Below are positions 53,291-63,227 of a stretch of DNA of 64,000 bases, one piece after another (positions within the stretch are counted from its first letter, which is position 1; each line of letters begins with the position of its first letter). The position numbers and the translations under genes were made by a program. This DNA is from Adiantum capillus-veneris. Lineage: Eukaryota; Streptophyta; Polypodiopsida; Polypodiales; Pteridaceae. The notes beneath the pieces were generated by a model, which saw only the letters and a list, made by a program, of their open reading frames with translations, made no database searches and was not told where the DNA came from. Location: the NCBI GenBank assembly GCA_014529385.2, contig CM043950.1:78361435-78425434 (forward strand). Reading direction: 5' to 3'.

Positions 53291-54224
53291 CGTAGCGGCA
53301 TACCATGCACTCCTTGCTTGAATCTCCTTGCACTGCTGCTGTTGGCAAAGCTTTTTTCCGCAAGCGCTATTTTAATTATATATATGCATGGCTCAAAAGA
53401 CGCGCTGAAAAGAAGCATCTGAAAATAGCTTCAGAAAGCCTAAAAATTGTGTACAACATGGCTCCACGCCTATATCACTTCCTGCAAGCCAACAAGCTGA
53501 TTCCACTTTGCTTAATAAAAACTAGTCCTGCTTGGTAGGCCTTGCTGTATAACTACATATGCAAATTGACATTTAGCATCTAGCATTGAAGAGAGCAAGA
53601 GCATGACTAATTTGGCAAGGGCGGCACTGCGTGAAAGGGATATGTATTTGAAAAATGCTATAATGTTTATGGGAGCAGACAAAGTTAGTGCATCAATTAT
53701 TAGACATTATAGGGATGGTTATAGTTGAGATTATATCCAAGCGAGGTGGTACTACTATGTCTACTGATGAATGTTTTTTATAGTATACGTGCTATATGTA
53801 AATTCTTGCAAACGGAAAGTATTTCAAAAAGAAAATTTTCATCGAATGGTTGGTAGCGCAGAACGTAGGCTCGCATTTTTGAAGGTGGACGTCGAGTGTG
53901 TTTTGCCTTTCTTCTTTTGTAGTTATTCCCGATACAATGAATGAGGAGAGTGATGCATGTACGTCACCTTCTATGTTCTGTGTTATGGCATCGACAATGC
54001 ATGTTATTGTATCTACAGTCCATTACCAATTCAAGATACAAACCACAAATCAATAATATTCCGTTTTATTCATGAGACCGGTGAGCGATATTTACATAAA
54101 AGAGATAGATATTATAATTATAGACGAGGTATCTATGTTAACCCAAACGACTCGACCTTATCGTAAGACAAAATGTCAATGTAGCAAGCACTACATTGGT
54201 AGATCTCTTTAACAACAATTTTTT
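53289..54224. other. Unassigned, no gene recognised
   Basis: About 0.9 kb of AT-rich DNA. The frame at 53305-53538 plus has no known motif. Nothing supported. Confidence 0.5.
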
Positions 54225-55047
54225 TTTTTGAGAAAAAGATCCTTCTATTAGTTAATGAAACTGCCCATGGGGCTACAACCACCTCTACTAGAGAGGGCTA
54301 CAACAATCAAACGGAGAGACTCCCAATGAAAAAACAACATATGTACAATGAGGGCTAAATTAGGAGATGGGAGGAGGGAAAAGCCACACAAGTGGCACTA
54401 CCATTTGTGTAGTGCCATCGGAGCACACCCTTGACCATGGTGAAGAAAGGCCTAGGGCGCCAAAGTCGAAGGAACGCCTCTGTACGCTTTCGCATGCGGT
54501 CAGAGCGGCTCTGAAGTCTCTCGAATTGTCTCCTGAGATCAGCTCCAACCAAAAGTCTTGAACAATCTCCGCTGGTGGCACGAGGCGAGTCTCAAAGATG
54601 CGGAAGAAGGGGGCCCGCCAAATGAACCAGAGTGTCAGGCCACATACGAGCTCCCAACACCCCTCTCTCTCACTCCACCTCTCCTGTGGAGTAAGCTCTG
54701 TAGCAACATGGAGTGTAGGTCGACCCTCCTTATCACTATCATCTTGCTGGTGGAGGATAGCTCAATCTGTAGTGCAGGTCCCGTGAGAGTGGACCAGGTA
54801 GCTGCCCCTCAAGTGTATTGCAGTACCGTGGAAAGAGGTGGCATCAGGAAAAGGACCCGAAGCCACACCTGCTATGCCATATGACAATCCCAAAGACAAT
54901 GACGCTGACTCTCCAAAGGATGGTCACAAGCTGCACATACTGCCGAGAGGCCACTATGTACAAGCCAACTCCCCACTGTTGTGGCTCTATGTGCAACCAA
55001 CCACTGGAACAACATGACTCGCCGCGGCTGTCTGGCGTCCCACAACC

Positions 55048-55428
55048 CTCCACACTATCTCGCATGGGCATGCTCAAATGGGATCGACGGCTGAGGTGAT
55101 TTGGACCGTCAGATGCACATTCGTAAATTCGAGGCATTTGGTAAATTTGGGGAGAAAAGTAAATTCGATCAGTCTTGTAAATTCGGGTCAATCCGCACCC
55201 CATGTCTTGAACCCCCGACCTCCCCACCATGATCCATGTGCACTAACCACTACGCCCTCATGCGTACATTGAAATATAGGGGATTCGAGTATGTCATATT
55301 GTAAATGTGGGTCGATTAGTAAATTCGGGGCAACCTCAGATCTGACGGTCCATGATTGACGTGCCCCACGTTTTCCTCCTCCACATTGATCCCATTTGAC
55401 CATGCCTGTGTGATATAGTAATGAGGTT
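55048..55428. mobile_element. Non-autonomous TIR DNA transposon (~380 bp)
   Basis: The ends are inverted repeats of about 38-40 bp. The inner 19 bp match the other end as GGCATGSTCAAATGGGATC (one difference) and the outer parts (CCTC..ACTAT.TC.CA) are similar. Further inside, GACCGTCAGAT at about 55106 returns inverted near 55340. There is no coding capacity. The 8-11 bp target duplication would suit hAT or Mutator-like families. The interior has several GTAAATTCG motifs and a tRNA-like promoter. Confidence 0.78.
55199..55262 (-). other. tRNA-like segment with A and B boxes inside the TIR element
   Basis: On the minus strand, TAGTGGTTAGTGCA (55239-55252) resembles a Pol III A box and GGTTCAAGACA (55204-55214) a B box, with normal tRNA spacing. 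It starts near GAGGGCG, as tRNA-derived SINEs do. It is not a functional tRNA: no acceptor stem pairing is convincing. Confidence 0.55.
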
Positions 55429-56113
55429 CCACAACCTCGCCCAAAAAGTTGACAAGAACTCAGCTGTGAGACCCTCCTCCTGCCAGTGAGGTGTTGCAGC
55501 AGGATGAGCCTCTCTCCGTGCTGCCAGTATGTGACGTTCCAGTCGAATAGTGTACTGAAAGACCGAGACCCTTGGATGGTCGGCTGAGGAGAAAGTGTCC
55601 CTCCAAAACCACTCTCCAGGATCCCACTGCACTTGTGCTAGTGACATCTCTCCCAAGCCCACAACCTCCAGTGGCTTGTCCCAAGAGCTACTGGGTCAGA
55701 ATCTATGACACAAGTCCTCCCACAGATGCCCACAACTCGGATCTTCTGAAAACAACACTCTGCAACCTATGGGGCCTCTACTGAGACTGTGTAGTTGACC
55801 CTCACCGTGTAGCTCGAAAAACATGGAGGGTAAAGTCTCTGAGCAACCTCGAACTGTGATGAGAACCTCCAGTCGCGTGAATGCCCCTATTCATCTGGGC
55901 GCAGCCGACTCGAGAGGTGTAAGCCACTCAGCTGGCATTGCCTCTGTGATGTCTGGCACATGTTCTACACCCCTCTCATGCCCTGAAGTTGGAGGCTCTG
56001 AAGGTCCTCTGACAAATCTGAGAACTGTAACTAGTCACCTAAAGTGCGTGCTGGACCCTCTGCCATGGGACCCCATGAAACATGAGGCCTACTACCACTG
56101 GCCTCTCTGAGTG

Positions 56114-56267
56114 TGTAGCAGGCTACAATGTCACTTTCACAGGACAGTTAGTACAGTTTAGACTTTATAGTTGGTCTTTGGTCTGGTCGGTTCACATTGG
56201 ACGGACTGGCTGGGCAGTGACACGTGGCAAGGATACGGTGGTCTAGTGGACATCGTGGCCAGGTCAC
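56114..56267. other. Short flank between LINE copy and chromovirus
   Basis: About 150 bp containing a CACGTG motif at 56221-56226. Bases 56263-56267 (GTCAC) are the expected left target duplication of the chromovirus; the right copy is outside the window. Confidence 0.5.
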
Positions 56268-57748
56268 TGAGACCGGCCCGTAGGGCGGTAGGCGTTGGCT
56301 TTCACCCGAAATTCTTTACTTTAAACACACACACAGAGCACTTTGCAAAGAGAACCTGCGACGGGAGTTAACACTTGAATACACACACGGCTCGGAAGCT
56401 AGAATGCTCCGAGCAGACGCGGACAACCTGTAGGCCCCAAAATTGGCGCCCCTTTCGGTATTTCTTTATTCTTTAGGAGGGTAAATTACAAGGTAAGGTC
56501 CTGGGAATCCTTCACGTGTATCCACCTAGATACCATTTGATTTGGCCAAATTTCGGCAGCATAACAGCCCCAAAACTTGCGCGAAACCAATTCCCCTGCT
56601 GGAACTCGCTTGCACTGTCGTATACCCTCTGATTCCTGTCCAAAAACAGTAAATTCAGCACGCTGTATTTATTGGTTTTTGCCCTGTTTTCAGCCCCAAA
56701 CAGTCCCCTAACTGTCCTTTGCCAGTGGGGCACGATTCCCAATGATCCTGGCGTCCGTATGACTGAAAAACAGTCAAATTACAGCGCATACACAGCGCTG
56801 ATTTTGCACCTGTACGGTGAGGTTATGACCCTCACCAGTGCCTGCTTTGTAGCAGCAGTTAGCTACCCCTGTTCCTGCTCAAGGAGGCTCTTGCCTCAGC
56901 ACAAAAGCATGAACCCACACAACTGTACATCAGTCAAATGAGTAGCCCTCTTGTGGGGCATCACATAACTGCACGTAGGGGAGAAAGAGAGTAGTATGTA
57001 GCGTGCGGGGCATCACTCCCGTCACCATACTGTGCATAGAGGGCAAGGTAAGCATTCCATAGCTTCTGTACCTGTTACAATCCGCCTGTGGCTGAAAATG
57101 GCGTCCCCTTTGTTGATATGCAGCTCGTTTTTGCCTCCCAGAGTGGCAGAATCGCTCACAAGCTGACACGTCGCCCAGTTTCCGAGTTTGGGCTTTCCCT
57201 GCTAAAAATATCTCAACTGGTGCGTCAGTTGACTTCGCGGCAGAGTTGTAAAGTGTTCCCCTAGTCATACCGAAGGTAATGACGCGAACACATTTCGTGG
57301 CCCAAAATAGCAGCTCCCTAAATTTTAGGAGATGCTTCCGTTGGGCTCCCACTGGTCTTCTGACCATCTATCCTCATTGGGACCGCATCCAAAAATGCAA
57401 TGTGGCCCAACTGTCAGATACTTTTTGTTGGTAGTCCCACCTTGACTTTACGCCTTAATTGAGTTCACTTCCTAGTATCCACCAACTTGCTAAGTGCGAC
57501 GGGGGGACCTATATGATCTTGCTCTGAGCCTAGACATCCTCTTACCATACGAATTCCAGTGCCGACCACTTCCCGTCTGCGGGTGAATCTACCGTTCACA
57601 TTGGCCATACAATGTCCGACCGTTTGCTACTTCAAAAAGAGGGTCTCAAAATAAATAAAATAAACCCCATTGGAAAGAAACCAACAACCAAGGTTAGCAG
57701 TTGCCACATCTCTGTGACATGGTTAATAACTGCCACGTCCTCGTGACA
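56268..57748 (-). repeat. Chromovirus 3' LTR (1,481 bp)
   Basis: Starts TGAGACCGG and ends CGTGACA (plus strand). Its first 770 bp match 63228-64000. Confidence 0.92.
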
Positions 57749-57763
57749 TACCCCCCTCTTGAA
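57749..57763 (-). promoter_or_regulatory. Chromovirus polypurine tract
   Basis: CAAGAGGGGGG on the minus strand, followed by two bases before the 3' LTR. Confidence 0.82.
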
Positions 57764-57918
57764 ATCGCAAACGTCCTCGATTGCATACCATAAATACACG
57801 CCACTGATGATCTTGTGCTATCAACACTCTTTTATCATCGCATGTATCCGCAAGAAAGGTCGTAACATACATAGATACAAATGACTTAATGAGGCCTTCA
57901 TACTTTTGCCATTTCTAT

Positions 57919-60900
57919 CTATGGCACTGAATTCATATGTACATTCGATGTACTAGCTCTATCATTACCCCTCCTTTGCACACGTTGGGTTGGGGCATAA
58001 GTAGGCTGTAACCCAAAGGCTTCAAGGTAAAGCTGCAATACATTTGGTGACTTTGACAGTTCATGCTCTTCCATCCACTTTGCATCCATAGGCGGATAGT
58101 TCTTGAACTTCACCAAATAGCGTCTGGCAACTTGTCCTTTAACTTTTCTGTCCTTATGTGCCAAAACTTGCTCAGGTACTAGGATCTCATCAAGTTCCTC
58201 AACTTCTGGCTGATCCTCAACTGGCATATCTTCTGGCACATCACCCACGAAGGGTCTTAGAAGACTCACGTGGAACGCATTATGAATCTTCCACGCATCA
58301 GGCAATTTCAGCCTGTAAGCCACATCGCTGATCTTGTCAAGCACTTGAAAAGGCCCATAGTAACGCATGCTGAGCTTAGGAAACAGCCGTTCCTTTCCCT
58401 TCATCTTCTTTAACCTTGCCTTTTCGAACCTTAAAAGAACCCAATCACCAGGTGATAGTAGCAATTCACGACGGTGACGATCAGCAGCCTTTTTCTGTTT
58501 TGCCTGAGTCTTCTCCAAGGCAACTTTAATCTTCTTATACATCTCATCCAAGTTCTCAACATATCGATCTGCCTCAAAGATCTTGTTCTTTGTATGCAAA
58601 ATGGGAGGAACCTTTTTGCCGCCTTCAACAATCTCAAAAGGTGCTTTGCCAGTAGACGAATGCACCGTATTATTGTACGCATACTCAAGCATAGGCAAAT
58701 ACTGTTCCCACTTGCCCTTATTATCTGACACATAGCATTTCAGCAGATCTAAGACAGTAGAATTGGCCTCTTCTGACTGTCCATCAGTTTGTGGATGAAA
58801 CGAAGACGAGAACTTGAGCGTAGTACCCATGTTCTCAAACAATCCTCTCCAGAACAAACTGGTCATGCGAGGATCACGATCACTGATAATCGATTGTGGC
58901 ATACCATGGTACTTAAACACATTGTACATGAACAAGCGTGCCATCTGATCAGATTTTATCTTCTTCCTGACAGGGATAAAATGGGCCTGCTTGCTGAACC
59001 TGCAGATAATGGTCCATATACCATCATTCCCTGTTGGCGTCCTTGGAAGATCAAAGATAAAGTCCATAGCAATGCTTTCCCATGGCTTATCCGGAAGCGG
59101 GAGTGGTTGTAACAACCCTGGTGCCTTTTGCCTGTCAAACTTGACCTTTTGGCAAACTATGCATGCTCGCACAAAGGCATCCACATCTCTCCTCAAGGTA
59201 GGCCAATAGAAGAACGTCTCTACCGCTTTAACTGTTGCATCAATGCCACGATGCCCGGCATACGGTGGGACATGACTCTCTTCCATGACCTTATGTCGCA
59301 GTGGCCTAGTGACACAAAGTCTGCCATGCATCATCATAAAACCATCTCTGAGGAGGTAGTGCTCGTGATGTTGCCCCTCTTGTAACTGTTCAAAGATCCT
59401 TGCAAAATCTTCATCAGCAGTATATTGTTCCTTCATGTCATCTAACTCATGATGATAAGGAATTGACACAGCTGAAATTTGTGGCTTTCTTGATAACGCA
59501 TCAGCCACAACATTCTTCTTGCCTTCCACATGCATAATCTGGAAGTGGAACATGGAAAGAATGTTTGCCCATCGCATATGCTTTTCGGATAACTTTGACT
59601 GTGTCAAGAAGTATCGCAAGGTCTGATGATCTGTTTGGACAACAAAATCAGCACCTAAGAGGTAGTGCTTCCAGCTAGAAAGCGCATGAATAACGGCCAA
59701 GAGCTCTTTCTCATAGACTTGCATAGTCCTCTCTGGCCCTTGCAAAATTCGGCTTTCATAGGCTACTACCCGTCCATCTTGCATTAGCACTGCTCCGATG
59801 CTACTGCCACACGCGTCACACTGGACCACAAATGACTTCCTAAGATCTGGCAAAACAATAACTGGATCTGAAGTCAACTTTTCCTTTAAGAGACTAAAAG
59901 CTGAAATCTCTTTTTGGGTCCATCTGAAAGTGACCTCTTTCTTTTGCAATGCGTGAAGAGGCGATGCTATCTCTGCAAAATTTCTGATAAACCTTCTATA
60001 ATAGGAACACAATCCCAAGAAGCTTCTGACATCGTGCACAGTCTTCAAGTCTGGCCATGTCTTGATAGCTTCGACCTTTGCGGGATCCATTCTAACACCA
60101 TCCTTTGAGACTATGTGGCCCAGAAAGTGGATCTCTTCAAGGAAGAATTCACTCTTCTTAGGATTGACAAATAACCTGTGACTGCGCAGCTCTTCGAACA
60201 CAATGGTCAAGTGACGCCTATGCTCCTCTTCATTCTTCGAATACACAATCATGTCATCGAAGAATGTTCCAACAAACTGTTGATGCGAGCGGAAAATCCG
60301 GTCCATCATTCTGTTGAACGTGGCAGGAGCATTTGTTAGCCCAAACGGCATCACTAGAAACTCATAAAGACCAAATGTCGTTCTAAACGCAGTCTTGTGC
60401 ACATCCTCTGGGCTTATACGAATCTGATGGTACCCACTCTTCAGGTCTATCCTGCTGAAAATTGCAGCACCCTCTAAACGATCGAGAATATCATCAATGC
60501 GAGGAATAGGAAACCTATTCTTGATGGTATTCTTATTCAACGCACGGTAATCAATACACATGCGCCATGAGCCATCCTTCTTCTGCACTAGGAGCACTGG
60601 GGAGCAAAAGGGTGAAGAACTAGGCTGAATCAGCCCTTTCTCTAATAACTCCTCAACCTGGCCCATAATCTCTTTCTGCTGCGCCGTACTAACCCTGTAG
60701 GGAGGTCTATTTGGTGGGCTACACCCTGGCACCAAATCTATCCGATGGTCCTCAGGTCTCTCTGGCGGTAATTGCGACGGTAATGAATCAGAAAAACAGT
60801 CACTAAACTTTTGCAAAAATGCTGACCTTTCTTTATCTAACACAGATAAATTTGACTGATCCCTATCTGAGACATCACGTGCAAAAATCAAGTACACAGA

Positions 60901-63153
60901 AAGATGATTCTTTATTACAGAAGTGATAGCAGAAGCAGATACAATAGGGACTGACTCTCCTTTAAGCTTTACATCCAAGATGTGAGTTTTGCCCCTATGC
61001 TGTACAGTGATCTTTTTGTTGTAGGCATCCAAGACTCCATGCACTCGGAACATCCACGGGATCCCCAACAAGGCGTCACAACCTTCCAGCGGCATGATGT
61101 GAAACTCTTCAGTGTCCACATACGACTGAATATGCAGACGCAGTTTTCCAATGATGGGAGTAACACACTCTGAGTGGCCAGGACATGCCAACCCTGCCTC
61201 TGCTATGTACCCCATCTCTTCAGCTTTGATGCCGAGCTTCATAGCTAACTCTGGGGAGATAAAGTTGGCTTTGGCACCTGGATCAAAGAAGATGAGTGCC
61301 GTCTGATCCCTAACTTTACCCCATGCCCTGCATAACTCACTGGCATCTGTGCTGGGCCTGTCACCCACCATGTCTGGCACTAAACCTGCTGTGGGTTTAG
61401 GCTTCTTGCCTTTCTGGTCTTCTTTATCCTCTGAGTCAGCTGGCCTTTTCCTTTGTGGACAATTGATAGAAAAGTGACTAGGCTGCTCGCATATAAAGCA
61501 TTTGTTCTCAGCCATTAGGACCTTCTTTTCCTCGAGCGACTTGCGCACAAAAGGCTTCCTTTTCTGTTTCTTTGCCTGCGCTCCAGAAGTCCCAGCTGAA
61601 TCCTTGTCCTTGGTGGCCTGTTCTGACCCCTGTGACGCATCAGGAGCCGTCTTCACAAAGGGCTTCTTCGCTGAATTTTTCTTTTGCTGCCCTCCTTTAT
61701 CACTGCTCGGAAATCCACTGTCCTCTCCTTTCAACAGGGCAAGACCAGTGTTCGCAACTTCCATAAGCTGAGTAAGGGTAGCCACTCTGTTCTTTGTACA
61801 GTAATCGCGAAGCCCTTTAGGCAGCCCACAACAATACTTCTCTATCTGCTCTGTCAATGGCACAAATCTGTAGGAGGTCACTGAGAGTAATGCTTTACAA
61901 AACCTCCTATTGTACTCCAGCAAGCTCTTGCACGAAGCTGCCGTAAGCTGGTGCCAATCTGTCAGGACATCGGCTTCAAATTCATTTGATAGCCAAGCAG
62001 ATGCAAACATTTGCTTGAAGTAAACCCAAGTGGCGGGTGCCTGTCCTTGCATTAACAATGTCGTCCACCATGTAAGGGCATTGTCCTTTAAGAAAGTGGC
62101 AGCTTTCCTGACCTTCGAGGCCTTTGTAAAATTCCCTCCCGCATAAGCTGTATCAAACTGCTGGAGGAAAGTGAGTGCCTTTGTCTTGTCCTCGACACCA
62201 CTGAAGGTACTGAACTTTACCGCTGCACCACCTTCTTTGTAAGCCTTCGGCTTCTCTAGTGCCCCCAAGTTGTCATACGGGATAGTCTGCAACATGGGCA
62301 CTGTACTAGGCATGATCGGCACATGTTGGCCATTCACATTTTGCGTCAGAGGTGCGATATCTGGCTGCTGTCCAGAAAAACCAGCCATGCCAAAATGACC
62401 CTGTGGCACCCCAAACTGGCCCTGGTTGCCGTGGAAACCTTGCTGCATGCCGATAGTACCATACATGGGGTTTGGCATGATGCCTTGCATACCCCCGAAC
62501 ACTGTTCCTGGCATGTTCGGCTGACTTCCAGACGCATAACCAGCCATACTTTGGAACACTGATCCACCCCCGAAATACCCAGGATGTACCGTGGGTGGTG
62601 GAAAAACTAAGTGCATAGCTTGGTATCCAGCTCCCTGTCCATTCAAGAAAGCATGCTGGCTCTGAAAGGTGGCGGGCTGAACTGGCATAACCTGTGGAAT
62701 AGGCGTTCTAGCCACCTGTTCAAGCACGGGAGGAACCTGCTTTGGAGCCCCCGACTCCGCAACATGCGAGTGTTCCCTTTCCTCCTGCGCCTCATGAAGT
62801 ACCTGGGCTTGAGCTTCAACAAGCTCTGTACGCGGCGTAGGTTCCCTATTTTGCTGTTGCACTGGTGGCGCTTGCAAAAATTCCATAAACCTCGGATTCT
62901 GCACCAGCTGCGAAAAGACATTCACCGCGGCAACTAACTGAGTCTTAAACGCATCATCCTCAAGTTGCCCTGTCATAAAGCCCTTTACTACTGGAGGGAC
63001 ATTCACGTTGACAAGAGGTACAGACTGACGTGGCCGTGAGCTCTCGCCAATCTCAAAAACCATAGGAATCTCCTGCCTGTCCTTTGGAGAGGAACCCTCT
63101 TCCATAATTCCCTTCCCCTTGTCGGCCATAGTGTAATCCCCGCGTTCTTGCAC
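57919..63153 (-). CDS. Chromovirus Gag-Pol polyprotein, 1744 aa, intact
   Basis: A single frame encodes Gag, protease, RT, RNase H, integrase and chromodomain. Capsid (Retrotrans_gag) about residues 310-475, after a Gly/Met/Gln-rich region. CCHC knuckle CFICEQPSHFSINC at 552-565. Protease with FFDPGAKANFIS, Asp 624, having DPG where most families have DSG or DTG. RT with VQKKDGSWRMCIDYRALN, FGLTNAPATF and FFDD (Asp 966, 967). RNase H with QCDACGSSIGAVLM (Asp 1113). Integrase with H2C2 (HVPPYAGHRG to CIVCQK) and D1364, D1425, E1461 (DD35E). GPF module near 1600 and chromodomain about 1655-1712 (RRYLVKFKNYPPMDAKWMEEHEL). MADKGKG at 63129 may be the real start: it has G at +4 and is nine codons in. 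All catalytic residues are present. Confidence 0.96.
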   Translation of the reverse strand: MQERGDYTMADKGKGIMEEGSSPKDRQEIPMVFEIGESSRPRQSVPLVNVNVPPVVKGFMTGQLEDDAFKTQLVAAVNVFSQLVQNPRFMEFLQAPPVQQQNREPTPRTELVEAQAQVLHEAQEEREHSHVAESGAPKQVPPVLEQVARTPIPQVMPVQPATFQSQHAFLNGQGAGYQAMHLVFPPPTVHPGYFGGGSVFQSMAGYASGSQPNMPGTVFGGMQGIMPNPMYGTIGMQQGFHGNQGQFGVPQGHFGMAGFSGQQPDIAPLTQNVNGQHVPIMPSTVPMLQTIPYDNLGALEKPKAYKEGGAAVKFSTFSGVEDKTKALTFLQQFDTAYAGGNFTKASKVRKAATFLKDNALTWWTTLLMQGQAPATWVYFKQMFASAWLSNEFEADVLTDWHQLTAASCKSLLEYNRRFCKALLSVTSYRFVPLTEQIEKYCCGLPKGLRDYCTKNRVATLTQLMEVANTGLALLKGEDSGFPSSDKGGQQKKNSAKKPFVKTAPDASQGSEQATKDKDSAGTSGAQAKKQKRKPFVRKSLEEKKVLMAENKCFICEQPSHFSINCPQRKRPADSEDKEDQKGKKPKPTAGLVPDMVGDRPSTDASELCRAWGKVRDQTALIFFDPGAKANFISPELAMKLGIKAEEMGYIAEAGLACPGHSECVTPIIGKLRLHIQSYVDTEEFHIMPLEGCDALLGIPWMFRVHGVLDAYNKKITVQHRGKTHILDVKLKGESVPIVSASAITSVIKNHLSVYLIFARDVSDRDQSNLSVLDKERSAFLQKFSDCFSDSLPSQLPPERPEDHRIDLVPGCSPPNRPPYRVSTAQQKEIMGQVEELLEKGLIQPSSSPFCSPVLLVQKKDGSWRMCIDYRALNKNTIKNRFPIPRIDDILDRLEGAAIFSRIDLKSGYHQIRISPEDVHKTAFRTTFGLYEFLVMPFGLTNAPATFNRMMDRIFRSHQQFVGTFFDDMIVYSKNEEEHRRHLTIVFEELRSHRLFVNPKKSEFFLEEIHFLGHIVSKDGVRMDPAKVEAIKTWPDLKTVHDVRSFLGLCSYYRRFIRNFAEIASPLHALQKKEVTFRWTQKEISAFSLLKEKLTSDPVIVLPDLRKSFVVQCDACGSSIGAVLMQDGRVVAYESRILQGPERTMQVYEKELLAVIHALSSWKHYLLGADFVVQTDHQTLRYFLTQSKLSEKHMRWANILSMFHFQIMHVEGKKNVVADALSRKPQISAVSIPYHHELDDMKEQYTADEDFARIFEQLQEGQHHEHYLLRDGFMMMHGRLCVTRPLRHKVMEESHVPPYAGHRGIDATVKAVETFFYWPTLRRDVDAFVRACIVCQKVKFDRQKAPGLLQPLPLPDKPWESIAMDFIFDLPRTPTGNDGIWTIICRFSKQAHFIPVRKKIKSDQMARLFMYNVFKYHGMPQSIISDRDPRMTSLFWRGLFENMGTTLKFSSSFHPQTDGQSEEANSTVLDLLKCYVSDNKGKWEQYLPMLEYAYNNTVHSSTGKAPFEIVEGGKKVPPILHTKNKIFEADRYVENLDEMYKKIKVALEKTQAKQKKAADRHRRELLLSPGDWVLLRFEKARLKKMKGKERLFPKLSMRYYGPFQVLDKISDVAYRLKLPDAWKIHNAFHVSLLRPFVGDVPEDMPVEDQPEVEELDEILVPEQVLAHKDRKVKGQVARRYLVKFKNYPPMDAKWMEEHELSKSPNVLQLYLEAFGLQPTYAPTQRVQRRGNDRASTSNVHMNSVP

Positions 63154-63210
63154 TGTGTGTCTTTACCCTGAACAATCCAGGCTCACTCTTTGAGGAAAAA
63201 GTGATTGATA

Positions 63211-63227
63211 TCCCGGCAATGGAACCA
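63211..63227 (-). promoter_or_regulatory. Chromovirus primer binding site
   Basis: TGGTTCCATTGCCGGGA on the minus strand, directly at the end of the 5' LTR. It begins with the TGG required to pair with the CCA end of a tRNA; which tRNA I cannot say. Confidence 0.8.

Larger units (their letters stand above)
55040..55436. repeat. Direct repeat CCACAACC flanking the TIR element
   Basis: CCACAACC at 55040-55047 and 55429-55436; the homologous LINE site near 3791-3798 has it once. The true duplication may be 8-11 bp, since the boundary with the TIR is slightly ambiguous. Confidence 0.75.
54225..56113 (-). pseudogene. 5'-truncated L1 LINE copy (3' part of ORF2 and 3' end)
   Basis: A T-run at about 54229-54240 marks the A-tail of a minus-strand LINE. 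From there the sequence parallels 2980-4435 of the first LINE: GAGAAAAAGATC, the TTAATGAAA..GCCCAT.GGGCTACAACCACCTCT block, the zf-RVT-like region, and up to CTCTGAGTGT near 56113. It is clearly diverged and carries a DNA transposon at 55048-55428. I could not find a target duplication. Confidence 0.85.

Noticed and set aside
55199-55262. Functional tRNA gene
   Set aside because: Only A- and B-box-like sequences are present. Acceptor and anticodon stems do not pair.
54225-56140. Target site duplication of the truncated LINE
   Set aside because: I compared bases left of the T-run with those after 56113 and found no convincing direct repeat.
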